Shown piece after piece: positions 43,444-51,833 of a stretch of 64,000 bases of DNA. How positions within the stretch are numbered: the stretch's first letter is position 1; the number at the start of each line of letters is the position of its first letter. Under the pieces are notes generated by a model, which saw nothing but the letters and a program-made list of their open reading frames with translations, was not told the DNA's origin and made no database searches. Origin of the DNA: Oscillospiraceae bacterium (GTDB taxonomy: Bacteria > Bacillota > Clostridia > Oscillospirales > Acutalibacteraceae); assembly GCA_025757685.1 (NCBI GenBank), contig CP107220.1, positions 1,385,501 through 1,449,500 of the forward strand, given 5' to 3'. A program made the translations under genes and the position numbers.

Positions 43444-44408
43444 CCAAAATTGCTGTTATCCTTTGCTATTTTGGCAAGCTGCCGGAGAACTTTTCCCTGT
43501 TTGCGGAAAGCTGTCGGCGCAATGCTACCATAGATTTTTTGCTGTTTACGGACGACACACCGACCCACCTGCCGGAGAATATGCACCTGCACCCCACCAC
43601 CTTTGCGGCGCTGCAACGCCGCGTGGCCGGGTGCTTTGACTTTGCCATTACCCTGCACACCCCCTATAAGCTGTGTGACTACAAGCCCGCCTACGGCGAA
43701 ATTTTTGCGCCGGAGCTTTCCGGCTACGACTTTTGGGGCTACGGGGATATGGATCTGGTATTCGGCGATCTGCGCGCGTATTTTACAGAGGATAAGCTGC
43801 GAAAGTATGACAAGTTCTACGCCTTTGGCCACCTGTCCCTCTACCGCAACACACCGGAGAATAATGCCGTTTACCGCCAACCGGTAGGTATGGATTACCG
43901 CAAGACATTCACCACAAGAGAAATTGCCGTTTTTGACGAAATCAACGGCATCAGCGCCAAGTATAAGGCACTGGGGCTGCCCTTTTACGACCGACAGGAC
44001 TATGCGGACATCACCAAGGCCAGCGACCGACTGGCAATCACCGATGTGGGGATTACGGCAGATAATCAGCTGCACCCCAACTATACGGAGCAGATTTTTT
44101 ACTGCGACCGCGGTCGGGTCTTTCGAGACGCTTGCTGCAACGGCCAGTGGCTGACGGACGAATTTGTTTATATTCATATCAGCTCCCGCCGTCTGCCGCT
44201 GCATATTGACCCGGCGGCAGACACCTATTTTATCGGCAAAACCGGCTATGAACCGAAAACCGGGGTCACCACCCGGGCAGACATTGCCCGCTACAACGCT
44301 TTGGACCCGGCGGCGGACAAAAAGCAGCGCCGCCATCGGCAGCGGCTGGATCTGCGCCGCAAAATCAAAAAAGGTTTTATCCGTATAAAGGAACGCATTT
44401 GCAAATGA
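43440..44408 (+). CDS. Glycosyltransferase-like protein, DUF6625-type
   Basis: A 322-aa protein. MTKIAVILCYFGKLPENF, LLFTDD, then YKLCDYKPAYGEIF and YDFWGYGDMDLVFGDLR give a GT-A-like sugar-binding core with GDMD in the position of a DXD metal site. This pattern occurs in DUF6625 proteins of polysaccharide clusters. The C-terminus is highly basic (RRHRQRLDLRRKIKKG), suggesting membrane-surface association. It overlaps both neighbours by 4 nt. Enzymatic activity is inferred from fold-like motifs and context only. Confidence 0.8.
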   Translation: MTKIAVILCYFGKLPENFSLFAESCRRNATIDFLLFTDDTPTHLPENMHLHPTTFAALQRRVAGCFDFAITLHTPYKLCDYKPAYGEIFAPELSGYDFWGYGDMDLVFGDLRAYFTEDKLRKYDKFYAFGHLSLYRNTPENNAVYRQPVGMDYRKTFTTREIAVFDEINGISAKYKALGLPFYDRQDYADITKASDRLAITDVGITADNQLHPNYTEQIFYCDRGRVFRDACCNGQWLTDEFVYIHISSRRLPLHIDPAADTYFIGKTGYEPKTGVTTRADIARYNALDPAADKKQRRHRQRLDLRRKIKKGFIRIKERICK

Positions 44409-45502
44409 ACATCTTACACCTGCAACTCAGCGGCGGTCCGGGCGGCATTGTGAGCCTGTGCCGGGATATAAACAAACACTCTGCCCATCACAATTTCTTT
44501 TACTTTCTTTTTGAAGGCGGTTCTATTGCCGATGAAATTGCCGCCCAGGGGGGCACAGTGCAAGTGGCCACCGGCGCCAAGAACCACCCGCTGAAGGCGG
44601 CGACCGACCTGGTGCGCTACTGCAAAGAACAGCAAATGGATGTGATCGTGGATCATTCCGGCTCGCCCTACACCCGCTTTGTGCATATTTACGCCGCGCG
44701 GCGGCTGAAAAAAGTGCGTTTTTTGCTATATCTTCACGCCAACGCCTATTACAGCGCAGACAAAGGGATCAAAGAATGGGTCTATGCCCGGCTGCTGCGC
44801 AGCGCCGCCCGGCATTCTGCAAAGATCGTAGCCATCTCTCACTCGGTAGCGGAAAGCTATCTGCGTCGGTACCACCTGCCGAAAGACAAAATGCAGGTGG
44901 TCTATAACGGCACGGACTTGCACCGCTTTATCCCCCATCCGGCACATACAGACACACCCCTGCGGCTGATTTATGTGGGGCGCATATTTAGGGACAAAGG
45001 CATTGACCTGCTGCTGAAGGCGCTGGCTGCCTGTCCGGCAGACACACCCATCACCCTTACGCTGGTAGGCTCCGATCACGGCGGCTATACAGAGCAAATG
45101 CAAGCCCTGACCGCCCGGCTGCACCTGGAAGATAAAGTGCAGTTCCTGGGCAGCCGCACCGATGTGCCGCAGCTGCTGCAAGCGGCCGATCTGTTTGTGC
45201 ACCCGGCCACCTGCCAGGAGGGATTTGGCATTACACTGATCGAGGCTATGGCCAGCGGTGTGCCCTGCCTGGCCTTCCCCAAGGGTGCCATACCGGAAAT
45301 CATCGGACCGGAGATCGACGGCTTTTTGACCGAAGAAGTCAGTGCCGCCGCCCTGACTGCGGGGATCAATCGGGCGCTGGAACTCTTTACCAAAGCGCCG
45401 CACCACTGGCACACCCTGTGCAAAAACGCCCGGCAAAAGGCGGAACTTTTTTCCATCGAACGAACGGTAGCGCAACTGGAAGCGCTGTACCAAGAGCAGT
45501 AA
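44405..45502 (+). CDS. GT4 glycosyltransferase
   Basis: A 365-aa GT-B enzyme: MNILHLQLSGGPGGIVSLC start, VAISHSVAESYLRRYHLPKD, LIYVGRIFRDKGIDLLLKAL, and HPATCQEGFGITLIEAMASG as the E-x7-E donor site. ATG 44405 overlaps the preceding stop (ATGA); an in-frame TTG at 44399 is less likely. Donor and linkage are unknown. Confidence 0.92.
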   Translation: MNILHLQLSGGPGGIVSLCRDINKHSAHHNFFYFLFEGGSIADEIAAQGGTVQVATGAKNHPLKAATDLVRYCKEQQMDVIVDHSGSPYTRFVHIYAARRLKKVRFLLYLHANAYYSADKGIKEWVYARLLRSAARHSAKIVAISHSVAESYLRRYHLPKDKMQVVYNGTDLHRFIPHPAHTDTPLRLIYVGRIFRDKGIDLLLKALAACPADTPITLTLVGSDHGGYTEQMQALTARLHLEDKVQFLGSRTDVPQLLQAADLFVHPATCQEGFGITLIEAMASGVPCLAFPKGAIPEIIGPEIDGFLTEEVSAAALTAGINRALELFTKAPHHWHTLCKNARQKAELFSIERTVAQLEALYQEQ

Positions 45503-45506
45503 AATT

Positions 45507-46610
45507 ATGGACAAAATCGGAATTTTAACCTTTCATCGAAGTGAAAATTACGGCTCCGTGCTCCAAGCCTGGGCACTATGTCAACAGATCAATACCCTGC
45601 CCGGCCGCCAAGCGGAACTGATCGACTATTCCAACCGCGCGCAGCAGGACCTGTACGCCCTGTTTCTGCCGCCTAAATCCGTTAAAAATATCGCCAAAAA
45701 CCTGCGGGCCTGTTTGCTGCTGCCCTATCTGCTACGGCGCAAGGCGGCCTTTCGGGACTTTATCGGTGCTCTGCCCAAGAGCGCGCCCATACAAACCGAG
45801 GCGGATTTTGCCGCCCATCGGGCGGACTACCGGGCGGTGGTCTGCGGCTCCGACCAGATTTGGAACCCCGGATCTCTGGATTTTTCCACCCACTTTTTTG
45901 CCCCGGACTTTGCGGCACAAAAAATCAGCTACGCCCCCAGCCTGCGCAGCGCCACTGCTGCCGCATTTGCCGATATAGACTTAAAAGGTCTGCTGGCGGA
46001 CTTTGCCGCTGTGTCTGTGCGGGAGCAGGAAAGCGTGACAGTGATTGAACAGTTGACCGGCCGCACCCCAAAGGTGGTGCTGGACCCTACCCTGCTGCCT
46101 GCGGCACAGGACTTTGCCCCCATTCTGGGCACGGCGCCCCAGGGTGATTACCTGTTTTTCTATTCCATTGATTATCCGCCGGAGGTGTGCCGCACCGTGC
46201 AGAAGACCGCCCGACGGTTGCACCTGCCGGTGTACATTCTCTTTACCGGCAACAAAACCTACCGTGCCCTGCCCTATGGCTTTCGCCTGGCGCGGCACCA
46301 AACTCCCGGCGACTTTTTGGCGCTGGTCAAAGGGGCCAAGCTGGTGCTAAGCACCTCTTTCCACGGCACCGTATTTGCCCTGCGCTTTGGCACCCCCTTT
46401 TATGCCCTGAAGGCCAAGCGAGGCGCCGCCTACTACACAGACCCCCGCATTGCCACCTTACTGCAAACGGCAGGTGTGGCAGAGCGTTACCTGCCCTGTG
46501 ATCGGGCGGGAGAGATTCACACCGCGCCCCTGCACCGGGATCCGGCCCTCCTGGACCGTGCCGTGGCAGAGAGCCGCGCATTCTTACAGGAAGGACTGAC
46601 TGCCCGATGA
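45507..46610 (+). CDS. Polysaccharide pyruvyltransferase family protein
   Basis: A 367-aa member of the PS_pyruv_trans family (CsaB, WcaK): ILTFHRSENYGSVLQAWAL at residues 6-24, VVCGSDQIWNPGSLDFSTH near 112, and VLSTSFHGTVFALRFGTPF near 285, the conserved His region. These enzymes put ketal pyruvate on sugars from PEP, giving the polymer acidic groups. The following gene encodes an FrhB-like iron-sulphur protein; such pairs are common in Bacteroides and Clostridia glycan clusters, but what the second protein contributes is not known. Confidence 0.9.
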   Translation: MDKIGILTFHRSENYGSVLQAWALCQQINTLPGRQAELIDYSNRAQQDLYALFLPPKSVKNIAKNLRACLLLPYLLRRKAAFRDFIGALPKSAPIQTEADFAAHRADYRAVVCGSDQIWNPGSLDFSTHFFAPDFAAQKISYAPSLRSATAAAFADIDLKGLLADFAAVSVREQESVTVIEQLTGRTPKVVLDPTLLPAAQDFAPILGTAPQGDYLFFYSIDYPPEVCRTVQKTARRLHLPVYILFTGNKTYRALPYGFRLARHQTPGDFLALVKGAKLVLSTSFHGTVFALRFGTPFYALKAKRGAAYYTDPRIATLLQTAGVAERYLPCDRAGEIHTAPLHRDPALLDRAVAESRAFLQEGLTAR

Positions 46611-47785
46611 CCATCTGCCCGGAAGAGCGCTGCACCGGCTGCGGCGCCTGCCAAAGCGCCTGCCCGGCAGACTGTATTGCCCTGGCGCTGAACCGTGCCG
46701 GTGACCGGGTGGCGGTGATCGACGAGAGCCGCTGCACCCGCTGCGGCAAGTGCAGCCGCATTTGCCCGGTGCTTCACCCGCCTGTGCTGCGCGAAAGCCG
46801 CACGGCGCTGGCTGCCTACGCAGTAGAAGCGCAGGTGCGCCAAAGCTCCGCCTCCGGCGGTGCGGCAGCTGTGCTGGCGCGGCAAGTGGTGGAAAGCGGC
46901 GGCTGTGCCTACGGTGCGGCCTTTACCGCCCCCACCACGGTAAAACTGGTGCGGGTAGATGCACCGGCACAGCTGTCCCGACTACAAGGCAGCAAATATG
47001 TGCACGCTGCCACCGGCAGCGCCTACCGCAAGGTGCAATCGGACCTGAAAGCCGGGCGGCAAGTGCTCTTTACCGGCACCCCCTGCCAGGTGGCAGGGCT
47101 GTACGCCTACCTGGGCGGCGACCCACCGGGGCTGACCACCTGTGATCTGGTGTGCCACGGCGTACCGGAGACAGATACCTTAAATGCCTACCTGCAAACA
47201 GAACTGAACCCGGCAGCGATCGCCCGCCTGACTTTCCGTGACGGTGACGGATGGGTAATGAAAGCCTATGGCCGGGACGGCGGCGTGCTGCGCCGCATGA
47301 ATTTGAAAAACAGCCTGTACTATAACGGCTTTATGGAGGGCTATCTGTACCGCAGCGGCTGCTACACCTGCCCCTACGCCACGGAAAAGCGGGTGGCCGA
47401 CCTGACTCTGGGCGACTTTTGGGGCATTGGGGAGGAAACGCCCTATCCAAATGCCGCCGCAGAGCTGAAAAAGGGTCTGTCCCTGATCTTAGTCCATACA
47501 GATAAAGGACAAGCACTGCTGAACGCCTGCGCCCCGGCGCTGGTAACGACCGTGCGCACCCCAGCGGAAGCAGTCAAAAAAAATCATCAGTTGCGCCACC
47601 CCACCCCAGGCAGTCCCGCGGCCCGACGATTCCACAACTTGTACGGCAAAAAGGGCGCAGCCTATGCCATTGCCCACTGCAATGAGAAAAAGCGGCGCAC
47701 CCTGCGTCTGCGGCGTGCCATCCGGCATTGTCCGCCACTGCTGGCCCTGTGCCGCAAAATTTCCAAACTGCGAGATAAGCTATGA
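46607..47785 (+). CDS. Ferredoxin/FrhB-domain protein of polysaccharide clusters
   Basis: A 392-aa protein. The N-terminus holds two [4Fe-4S] ferredoxin motifs: CTGCGACQSACPADC and CTRCGKCSRICP (about 9-52). The rest is a coenzyme F420 hydrogenase beta-subunit-like domain: SASGGAAAVLAR, GSKYVHAATGSAYRKV, LFTGTPCQVAGLYAYLGG, CDLVCHGVP, and CPYATEKRVADLTLGDFWG. It probably uses a flavin and Fe-S centres, although Clostridia lack F420. The gene overlaps the pyruvyltransferase gene by 4 nt and the following GT2 gene by 4 nt. A redox step on a sugar is plausible but unproven. Confidence 0.88.
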   Translation: MTICPEERCTGCGACQSACPADCIALALNRAGDRVAVIDESRCTRCGKCSRICPVLHPPVLRESRTALAAYAVEAQVRQSSASGGAAAVLARQVVESGGCAYGAAFTAPTTVKLVRVDAPAQLSRLQGSKYVHAATGSAYRKVQSDLKAGRQVLFTGTPCQVAGLYAYLGGDPPGLTTCDLVCHGVPETDTLNAYLQTELNPAAIARLTFRDGDGWVMKAYGRDGGVLRRMNLKNSLYYNGFMEGYLYRSGCYTCPYATEKRVADLTLGDFWGIGEETPYPNAAAELKKGLSLILVHTDKGQALLNACAPALVTTVRTPAEAVKKNHQLRHPTPGSPAARRFHNLYGKKGAAYAIAHCNEKKRRTLRLRRAIRHCPPLLALCRKISKLRDKL

Positions 47786-48699
47786 TTGGTATTCTCATTC
47801 TCAATTACAAAAAATATCAGGTTACCGCCGACTGTATTCGCTCTGTGCTGGATACCGGAGACGGTCTGGACTACCATATCTATGTGCTGGATAACGGCTC
47901 CGGCAATGACTCTATTGCCTGCCTACAAGCCCAATTTCCAAACCATCCCCGCATCACCTGGATGGAAAGCGCGGAGAACACCGGCTACGCCCGGGGCAAC
48001 AACCAAATGCTTTCCCGCGCCCGCAAAGACGGCTGCACCGCTGCGGTGATCACCAACAGCGATATTGTCTTTTTGCCCGGCACCTTGCAGCAGCTGGCCG
48101 CGGACATCGCCGAAGGGCACCCCATTGTAGGTCCTCGGCTGCAATACCCCAACGGACAGCGGCAAAACAGCGTCAAGCTGCGCCCCTACACCTACCGGGA
48201 ATACCTGTGGACGGAAACTTATTTGCGCAATCTTGTGCCCAAGGCCAAATTGCAGGCGCTGCGCCGCCAGCCCGCTGCCCCGGGAGAGGTCTACTGGCTC
48301 TCCGGTGCGGTCTTTGCCGTAGACACAGCGGTCTTTCACCGGCTGGGTGATTTTGACCCTTATACCTTTTTATATTATGAGGAGTACATACTCTCTACCC
48401 GGTGCAAGGCACAGAACATTGCCCTGTGGTTTGATCCTACGGTCACGGCGCTCCACTGCCACGGCGCCTCTGCCGGTGGTGCTGCAAACCTATTTACCCG
48501 ATTGGAGAACCTGCGCTCCGAGTTATACTTCCTCCACCGCTACCGGCACTGGAGCCGACACCGACTGGCCACCGTACGCCGGGTGCGCTGTCTGGAAGTG
48601 CTGTTTACCTTTGGCAAGGCGCACAAATGGGCGGATGCCCGCACCTACCTGCGCAAAAGCAAAATCCTGCTGAAAAAGGAACGAACGAATGAAACTTAA
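47782..48699 (+). CDS. GT2 glycosyltransferase
   Basis: A 305-aa GT-A enzyme. GILILNYKKYQVTADCIRS start, LDNGSGNDSI, the metal-binding region VITNSDIVFLPGTL, WLSGAVFAVDTAVFHRLGDFD and YYEEYILSTRCKAQ match the family-2 rhamnosyltransferase-like subgroup. It overlaps the FrhB-type gene by 4 nt and the Wzy gene by 11 nt. The sugar transferred is unknown. Confidence 0.92.
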   Translation: MIGILILNYKKYQVTADCIRSVLDTGDGLDYHIYVLDNGSGNDSIACLQAQFPNHPRITWMESAENTGYARGNNQMLSRARKDGCTAAVITNSDIVFLPGTLQQLAADIAEGHPIVGPRLQYPNGQRQNSVKLRPYTYREYLWTETYLRNLVPKAKLQALRRQPAAPGEVYWLSGAVFAVDTAVFHRLGDFDPYTFLYYEEYILSTRCKAQNIALWFDPTVTALHCHGASAGGAANLFTRLENLRSELYFLHRYRHWSRHRLATVRRVRCLEVLFTFGKAHKWADARTYLRKSKILLKKERTNET

Positions 48700-49978
48700 A
48701 GTCTCCACCAGTCCTTATACTTACTTTCTGTTGCTGATGACCATCATGGACACCGGCTACTTTGTGTTACTGAATATTCCCGGCCTGCGAGACACCGGCT
48801 ATATGCGTATCGGCTTTTTGCTCATCGCTACGCTGCTGGCCATGAACTGCTATATCAACAAAAACATCTACCGTACCCTACAACCCTACTACAACTACCT
48901 AAATGTCTTTATCCTTTATTTGGTAGTATTTTATTTTGCCCATTTTATCTACGGTATGGTGCATTATACCCAACAGATCACATCCATTATCAATGTGTCC
49001 AACTACCTGGGTATGTTCCTGCTGATCTATCTGTTCCTCTATGTGTTCCAAATGGACGGCGGATATGATCGGCTGATAAAATCCCTGAGCTGGATCACCT
49101 ACCCCTATATGCTGGTTATCACCCTGCGTGCGGCGATCTATAACTTTACCGGTCGGGATCTGATGCCCTACCTGGGTCACATCACGCGCTCCGGACGCCT
49201 GCGTTACGGCATTCCTGCCCTGTGCGGTGTGCTATTTCTCTATTATTTTTACAAACTGCTGCAAAAAGACACCCTGATGAAACACAAGATGATCTATACA
49301 GGGCTGTTGCTTTTTACCGCTTTTTACCTTTACTATATCTGTATGACCCGTATGTATGTGATTGCCTTTTTTCTGGCGGCACTGGTGATCTTCCTGTGCA
49401 AAAAGCGACCGAAAAACAAGCAGATCGTGATGGTCTGCGTGGCGATCATCTTGCTGGCAGTGCTGTACTTCTCCGGTTTGATTCCTCGGTTCCTGGCCAC
49501 ATTTACAGAGACTTCCAGAGAATATGGCGGCTCCACTCTGGCACGGCAGTACTCATCCAAATACTTCTCCGGCTTGGCAAAGAACCAGCCCATCTTTGGT
49601 CTAGGCTTTCTCTCACCCAAGCGGTATGAAAACTTCTGGATCTACTTTGGGCCCTCCGGCACCGCCTATCTGGACGATCTGGGTATTCGCAATATGTTCT
49701 ACCACTACGGGGTACTGGGCATCGGTCTGGTGGCGCTGTCTCTGGGGCGTATGGTATACCTGGTGCTGCGACTGCTCACCTGCCGAAATTATCCTCGCAA
49801 GGCGCTGATGCTGGGACTGACGGCGTTTTTTGGCTGTCTGTGCGTATCCCTGTGTCCTTTTGATACGGTGCGCCTGCTGGGGCTGATCTTCACCTGGTCC
49901 ATGGCGGAGTACGACGCCCACCTTTACTGCTACCCACCCCGCAAAGCGGCGACAGAGACGGGGGGCGATACGCGGTGA
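48689..49978 (+). CDS. Wzy-type oligosaccharide repeat-unit polymerase
   Basis: A 429-aa membrane protein with about 11-12 hydrophobic segments, e.g. TYFLLLMTIMDTGYFVLL, FLLIATLLAM, IILLAVLYFSGLIP. A larger outside loop (about 265-325, rich in Arg, Tyr and Ser, containing KNQPIFGLGFLSPKRY) precedes the last helices. This fits Wzy/O-antigen-polymerase-like proteins, which are poorly conserved, so the call rests on topology, the GLGFLSP-type loop and position next to Wzx. It overlaps the next gene by 4 nt (GTGA). Confidence 0.82.
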   Translation: MKLKVSTSPYTYFLLLMTIMDTGYFVLLNIPGLRDTGYMRIGFLLIATLLAMNCYINKNIYRTLQPYYNYLNVFILYLVVFYFAHFIYGMVHYTQQITSIINVSNYLGMFLLIYLFLYVFQMDGGYDRLIKSLSWITYPYMLVITLRAAIYNFTGRDLMPYLGHITRSGRLRYGIPALCGVLFLYYFYKLLQKDTLMKHKMIYTGLLLFTAFYLYYICMTRMYVIAFFLAALVIFLCKKRPKNKQIVMVCVAIILLAVLYFSGLIPRFLATFTETSREYGGSTLARQYSSKYFSGLAKNQPIFGLGFLSPKRYENFWIYFGPSGTAYLDDLGIRNMFYHYGVLGIGLVALSLGRMVYLVLRLLTCRNYPRKALMLGLTAFFGCLCVSLCPFDTVRLLGLIFTWSMAEYDAHLYCYPPRKAATETGGDTR

Positions 49979-51525
49979 AAGCCCTGTCCGACAATAAACA
50001 AACCACCATCAATCTGATTACCAGCCTGGCAGCCTTTGTGATCAATGCCGGGATCAGCTTTGTACTGACTCCGTATATACTGGAGAAGCTGGGCAACGAA
50101 GCTTACGGCTTTATCGGTCTTGCCTACGACTTTGTCAATTATGCCGGCATCCTTACTCTGGCACTGAACAGTATGTCCTGCCGGTTCGTCAGCTACGAGT
50201 ACCACCGGGGCAATAAAGAAAAGGCAGATATTTATGTAAATTCCATTTTGGGTGCCAATCTGATCCTGGCCGGTGCCATCACGCTTTGCGCCGTGTTTAT
50301 GGTTTGGAAGCTGGAGTACATACTCACCATTCCCAAAGAGCTGATGTTCGATGTAAAGCTGACCTTTGCCATCGTCTTTATCAACTACATTTTTGGCATC
50401 TGTTTCTCTGTTTTTAACAGCGGCACCTTTGTAAAGAACCGGATGGATCTGTACTACCTGCGCAACCTGTTCTCCTATGTGCTCAAGCTGGTGCTGACCA
50501 TTCTGATCTTCACCTTGTTTGATGTGCGCATCTTCTTCATTGCGCTGACCACCCTCATTTGCAACGCTTATATGAATGTGGCCACTTATATTTTAATGCG
50601 CAAGCTGCTGCCAGACTTAAAACTAAATCTGCGCAAATTCAAGTGGAAAACCCTGTCCGAAGTGCTGCGCTCCGGGGTATGGAATTCCGTGCAGAGCCTG
50701 TCTGATCTGATGATCTCCGGGCTGAATTCCCTGCTGACCAACCGATTTATCGGCACCGCTGCCGGCGGGTATCTGCAATCCTCCAAGACCATTCCCAATT
50801 ACATATTACAACTGGGGCAGCAACTGGCCCAAGTGTTCTCGCCGAAATTCACCATTCTGTACGCCCAGGGCGACTATGATCGACTGGTCAAGGAGGCCAA
50901 GCGCTCCATGCGACTGGTGGGCTTTATTATCTCCACCCCGGTGGCCGGGTTTATCGTCTTTGGCTACCAGTTCTATGCCCTGTGGCTGAAAAACTATTCC
51001 CCGGCGGAATTGCAGATCGTACAGACGGTGTCCGTGATTACCACCATACCGTATCTGTTTAGCTGCGTGGCGTTCCCGCTGATTCAGATCAACACCGCCT
51101 GCAACAAGGTGCGTACCCCGGTTCTGGTGGCGCTGGCCGCCGGTATTGCCAATATCTTAGTGGTGTTCCCCCTGGGCAAAGCCGACGCCCTGACCCTGAA
51201 TGTGCTGGCCTGCTGCACCGCCGCCTTTACCATTCTGCGCTACGGCGTATTCCAGCCCTACTATGCGGCCAAAATACTGGCCCGCAAGCGTCTGTTCTTC
51301 TACGGCACGCTGCTGCGCAATGTGCTGGCCACCGCCGTCATCGGCGTGGTGCTGTATGCTGCCAAGGGGCTTTTCACCTACGGCAGCTGGGGTCACTTCT
51401 TCATCGCCATTGCCCTATGCGGAGCAGTGGGATATGTGCTGGCTTTCTTCCTGTTGTTCAACCCCAGAGAGTACAAAGAGATCGTCCACATGTTTCTATC
51501 AAAAATGAAGAAAAAAGCCGCATAA
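49975..51525 (+). CDS. Wzx-type lipid-linked oligosaccharide flippase
   Basis: A 516-aa membrane protein of the MATE-like/MOP superfamily with about 14 hydrophobic segments. It begins SDNKQTTINLITSLAAFVINAGISFVLTPYIL, typical of polysaccharide transporters, and continues GNEAYGFIGLAYDFVNYAGI. It flips undecaprenyl-linked repeat units to the outside for Wzy. GTG start overlapping the Wzy stop. It ends the exopolysaccharide operon; a hairpin and a terminator follow. Confidence 0.9.
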   Translation: MKALSDNKQTTINLITSLAAFVINAGISFVLTPYILEKLGNEAYGFIGLAYDFVNYAGILTLALNSMSCRFVSYEYHRGNKEKADIYVNSILGANLILAGAITLCAVFMVWKLEYILTIPKELMFDVKLTFAIVFINYIFGICFSVFNSGTFVKNRMDLYYLRNLFSYVLKLVLTILIFTLFDVRIFFIALTTLICNAYMNVATYILMRKLLPDLKLNLRKFKWKTLSEVLRSGVWNSVQSLSDLMISGLNSLLTNRFIGTAAGGYLQSSKTIPNYILQLGQQLAQVFSPKFTILYAQGDYDRLVKEAKRSMRLVGFIISTPVAGFIVFGYQFYALWLKNYSPAELQIVQTVSVITTIPYLFSCVAFPLIQINTACNKVRTPVLVALAAGIANILVVFPLGKADALTLNVLACCTAAFTILRYGVFQPYYAAKILARKRLFFYGTLLRNVLATAVIGVVLYAAKGLFTYGSWGHFFIAIALCGAVGYVLAFFLLFNPREYKEIVHMFLSKMKKKAA

Positions 51526-51533
51526 ATGCAAAC

Positions 51534-51559
51534 AGTGCCTGAGCCAAAGCTCAGGCACT
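51534..51559 (+). terminator. Hairpin after wzx
   Basis: An 11-bp stem AGTGCCTGAGC / GCTCAGGCACT with a CAAA loop, 9 nt after the wzx stop. It lacks a T-run, so it may protect the 3' end rather than terminate. Confidence 0.5.
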
Positions 51560-51617
51560 CAGACTGTCGATAAAGCGGCTAAACTGCGCCAGTTATAAAG
51601 AATATAATAAATGTTTC

Positions 51618-51645
51618 GTAGGGCAGGGGCTTGCTCCTGCCGCGA
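51618..51645. repeat. Short GC-rich palindrome, possible intergenic repeat
   Basis: GTAGGGCAGGGGC with inverted GCTCCTGCC forms a hairpin of the GTAGGG...type seen scattered in gut Clostridia. No gene is supported in 51526-51833; the rest holds this element and the two hairpins listed. Confidence 0.4.
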
Positions 51646-51670
51646 GTATTTGGTATCGCTATTGATTTGA

Positions 51671-51712
51671 AAAAGCGGCTTGAACTGGGTGTTCAAGCCG
51701 CTTTTGGCGCTT
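51671..51712. terminator. Intrinsic terminator between wzx and nfnB
   Basis: A perfect 15-bp stem AAAAGCGGCTTGAAC / GTTCAAGCCGCTTTT with a 5-nt loop, flanked by T-rich sequence on the right and A-rich on the left. It can end both the exopolysaccharide operon and the convergent nfn operon. Confidence 0.8.
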
Positions 51713-51833
51713 TTCGTCTTTTACTCGGGAGCAGTACCGCTGTACGGCACCCGCTCGCAAAAAACGAAATTTATCTCGCTTTCTCTCGGTCTGTCAGCGT
51801 GTTGATAACTAGACTTCTCTACACACTGAGCGT

